A stretch of 64,000 nt of DNA from Eremothecium cymbalariae DBVPG#7215. Taxonomy: Eukaryota > Ascomycota > Saccharomycetes > Saccharomycetales > Saccharomycetaceae. The notes under the pieces were generated by a model that saw only the letters and a program-made list of their open reading frames with translations, was not told the DNA's origin and searched no databases. The first letter of the stretch is position 1. Each line of letters opens with the position of its first letter. Location: contig NC_016450.1 of assembly GCF_000235365.1 (NCBI RefSeq), positions 1,054,001 through 1,118,000 on the forward strand. Direction: 5' to 3'. Made by a program: the position numbers and the translations under genes. Below, one piece after another: positions 61,818 through 64,000 of this stretch.

Positions 61818-64000
61818 ATGGGAACCAGCGAGTTATGGGAGATAACAAATCAACACTGCGAAACGAAACGGCTTTTATTTGACCAATTCGTAGGTGAATA
61901 TCGCAGAACTTGCGGTAGATCTCCTAGAATTGCGATTGACGCCTTCCAATGGCTTTTCGAATGTGGATTTATATGCAATTCTTCAAATAATAATGAACAT
62001 GAAGGGTTACCATGCACCAATACTCAAAAGGCAACTTTAAACCTAGTGAGTAAATTGAAGTACTTTATTTCATTAGATTTGGAATTCGTGCTAGTGTTTG
62101 ATGGGCCAGAGAAACCTGCTTACAAAAGAAAAATGGGAAAGAAGAAGGCTCCCTTACCTGCTCCAAATCGGGAATTCTTACACACAGCAGTACAGTGGCA
62201 AAGAACGAACGAAGTTGATTCTGCTGTAATAATGGCCATTGATATATGCGAGAACTTTAAGGTCGAAGTCATAATTGGGAAAGGTGAAGCTGAAGCTGAA
62301 TGCGCTCGGCTGCAATCTGATGGAGTTGTCGATTATGTGCTAAGCAACGATTCCGATTCTCTGGTCTTTGGAGCAACGAAAGTTTTAAAGAATTTCTCAA
62401 AATATAGGCAAGATTTACCTAGTAGTGGTACAAGCCCATTGCGAAAGCGTTCTTCAGATTTCTTCGTAACGGTAGTTGACATCGACGAAACTACAAGAAG
62501 ATATCCAACAATAAATCGTAAGGCTTTTATGCTTTTCACAATACTAGTTGGAGCGGATTATAACACTGGGCTTCGACATTTAGGATTGAAAAGGGCGTGG
62601 TCCATCACCCAATGGGCAAATGGTCGTTTTTCGAGCCATCTCTGGACAATATGTCCACAGCTGAAGGAGGAAAATACCGAAGGTGAATCTTTTTACGATC
62701 AGTTTAAACTAGAATTAATTGAAGAATGTCAGAAAAACGCAAAGCAGATCTTTGGGCAGAATTTACACGTTTTCACCAGGTCCAGTGACACTACAGTCTT
62801 TAATTGGCCATCGATTAATGCAATCCAAAGTTATTATGATCCGAAGGTGCATAAGATCAATTTTGGGGGACGACTTTTTACAAAGGGCAATAGTGCAATG
62901 GGAAAGTTTCAGCCCTTTTCAAACTTATACAACCTGCTTTTGGATAATCGGATTCACAATTTATTAAAGGACTTTAATACGTGGTACCACCAAGTGGTAC
63001 ATACCTGCGCATTGTTAAAAACGATACTGTACGACGATAATCAAGCAACTGGTAATATGAAAATAACTGAAACGAAGGTCTTAAAGTTTAACGATGAGTA
63101 CAATATTCCTCTATGGAAAGTAAGATACAAGACATTTCTGCTAGATTTCAATAATTCACCAACACAAATAGAAGAAACTTCACCGACTAAAAATTCCCCT
63201 AGCCGGAGGCAGCTATGTATTCGAGAGTATCCTTATTCACAATGGCTATTAAAGAGTATGATCCCGGAAGATCACCCTTTAACTAGAGAATTTCGAGAAC
63301 TAGAACAACGGGAGTCTCTTGCAAAATATTCCAGAAAACGGTCTCCGACGCGACAACGATATCACCAAGAACAAACCTTGGATAGCTTCATAAACTCACA
63401 GTGCTCTCCAATCAAACGCCGCAGGTTGCTATTGGCATCTGAATCACCCGACAACATCATTAATATCTCTGCAAGCTCTTCTGACGATTCTATAACAATT
63501 TTAGACATGAAAACCCCAGAAATTCCCAAGTTGTCACCTTTACAAAGACCGCATCCACACCAGAATCCCTTACAAGAATCGCCAACCATAAAAACAACAC
63601 TTCACTACAACCATCGCCTTAGCCCCAATTCTGCCCCCGCTCAGAAGAGAGAATGCATAAACCTGCCTGAAGCTCCCCCCCACCCCCTCTCTCCGTCATC
63701 CCTAAGCAAAGAACTTGCCCTGACCAAATTGAAAGAGCCAGAACGCATCCGCGTATGGTTCACTACTTTCTTCGAATACGCCCAAGGAAACTACATGACT
63801 CAGCAAGGGATTTGGAATAGCTATATGCAGTTCCAAAAAAACACCCTACAACAAAACGATACAATTCTGAGCATCCATGACTTATCAAATATTCTAGACG
63901 GTACGATACCCCGTATGTCCATCCAGCACCATTGGCGTGGCAAATTTGACTGCGTGTTTTACGACATACGCCCCAAGAATACTGTGGTTGCTCCACACAC
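61818..64000 (+). CDS. YEN1: Yen1, Holliday-junction resolvase of the XPG/FEN1 family (partial, C-terminus off the right edge)
   Basis: The frame is open from ATG 61818 to the edge (727 codons). XPG-N motifs: SPRIAIDAFQWLFECGF (metal Asp) and FVLVFDGPEKPAYKRK. XPG-I: GKGEAEAECARLQSDG and VDYVLSNDSDSLVFG with the acidic metal ligands. The H2TH part begins with LVGADYNTG. The C-terminal half is disordered with Ser-Pro sites (SPTRQRYHQEQTLDSFI, SPIKRRRL) that suggest Cdk regulation of nuclear import and activity, and an ISASSSDDSITILD stretch that could be a SUMO-interacting motif. The visible end contains ERIRVWFTTFFEYAQGNYM. Yen1 cuts four-way junctions in anaphase. S. cerevisiae Yen1 has 759 residues, so only a short end is missing. 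Confidence 0.94.
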   Translation, partial: MGTSELWEITNQHCETKRLLFDQFVGEYRRTCGRSPRIAIDAFQWLFECGFICNSSNNNEHEGLPCTNTQKATLNLVSKLKYFISLDLEFVLVFDGPEKPAYKRKMGKKKAPLPAPNREFLHTAVQWQRTNEVDSAVIMAIDICENFKVEVIIGKGEAEAECARLQSDGVVDYVLSNDSDSLVFGATKVLKNFSKYRQDLPSSGTSPLRKRSSDFFVTVVDIDETTRRYPTINRKAFMLFTILVGADYNTGLRHLGLKRAWSITQWANGRFSSHLWTICPQLKEENTEGESFYDQFKLELIEECQKNAKQIFGQNLHVFTRSSDTTVFNWPSINAIQSYYDPKVHKINFGGRLFTKGNSAMGKFQPFSNLYNLLLDNRIHNLLKDFNTWYHQVVHTCALLKTILYDDNQATGNMKITETKVLKFNDEYNIPLWKVRYKTFLLDFNNSPTQIEETSPTKNSPSRRQLCIREYPYSQWLLKSMIPEDHPLTREFRELEQRESLAKYSRKRSPTRQRYHQEQTLDSFINSQCSPIKRRRLLLASESPDNIINISASSSDDSITILDMKTPEIPKLSPLQRPHPHQNPLQESPTIKTTLHYNHRLSPNSAPAQKRECINLPEAPPHPLSPSSLSKELALTKLKEPERIRVWFTTFFEYAQGNYMTQQGIWNSYMQFQKNTLQQNDTILSIHDLSNILDGTIPRMSIQHHWRGKFDCVFYDIRPKNTVVAPH

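Overview
The window is nuclear DNA from a budding yeast of the family Saccharomycetaceae. Nearly every long reading frame is recognisable as a Saccharomyces cerevisiae ortholog, no introns are visible, intergenic DNA is AT-rich, and gene order can be followed against S. cerevisiae. Genes that S. cerevisiae splits between duplicated blocks are merged here into one row. VPS16-ELC1-SGF11-CAM1-DIG1-MNN9-ARL3-OAZ1 (YPL045 to YPL052) alternate with PHO8-CWC21-KRE2 (YDR481 to YDR483). CNS1-SLI15-ICS2-AMN1-IFA38-CDC28-CSH1-TOS1 (YBR155 to YBR162) alternate with LEE1 and LGE1 (YPL054, YPL055). That is the order expected of a lineage that did not undergo the yeast whole-genome duplication (Kluyveromyces, Lachancea, Torulaspora, Zygosaccharomyces or Eremothecium type). 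I cannot name the genus.

Layout. 1-8.2 kb: VPS16 (cut by the left edge), ELC1, RMD5, SGF11, catalase CTA1, and a CAM1 gene reduced to its GST-like half. 8.2-22 kb: DIG1, MNN9, PHO8, ARL3, then a 3.7-kb spacer with GC-rich palindromes leading to an orphan gene. 22.7-33 kb is the most plastic part: CWC21, a decayed insertion carrying a TnpB/Fanzor-type RNA-guided nuclease gene, the antizyme gene OAZ1 with its +1 frameshift site, and an aquaporin. 33.8-57 kb: KRE2, CNS1, SLI15, ICS2, LEE1, AMN1, LGE1, IFA38, CDC28, a CSH1/SUR1 gene and TOS1. 58.5-64 kb: a synteny break to GLN3 and YEN1 (neighbours YER040/YER041 in S. cerevisiae); YEN1 runs off the right edge.

The genes do not form operons; they are separate housekeeping and regulatory units. 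Themes are Golgi mannosylation and sphingolipid glycosylation (MNN9, KRE2, CSH1), cell-cycle control (CDC28, SLI15, AMN1, YEN1), chromatin and splicing (SGF11, LGE1, CWC21), trafficking (VPS16, ARL3), and ubiquitin or turnover pathways (ELC1, RMD5, OAZ1).

Three genes (CSH1, AMN1 and the Fanzor-like gene) are broken by what looks like a one-base length change in a homopolymer. Either the assembly has homopolymer errors or these are real indels. The Fanzor-like gene is the most unusual object in the window.
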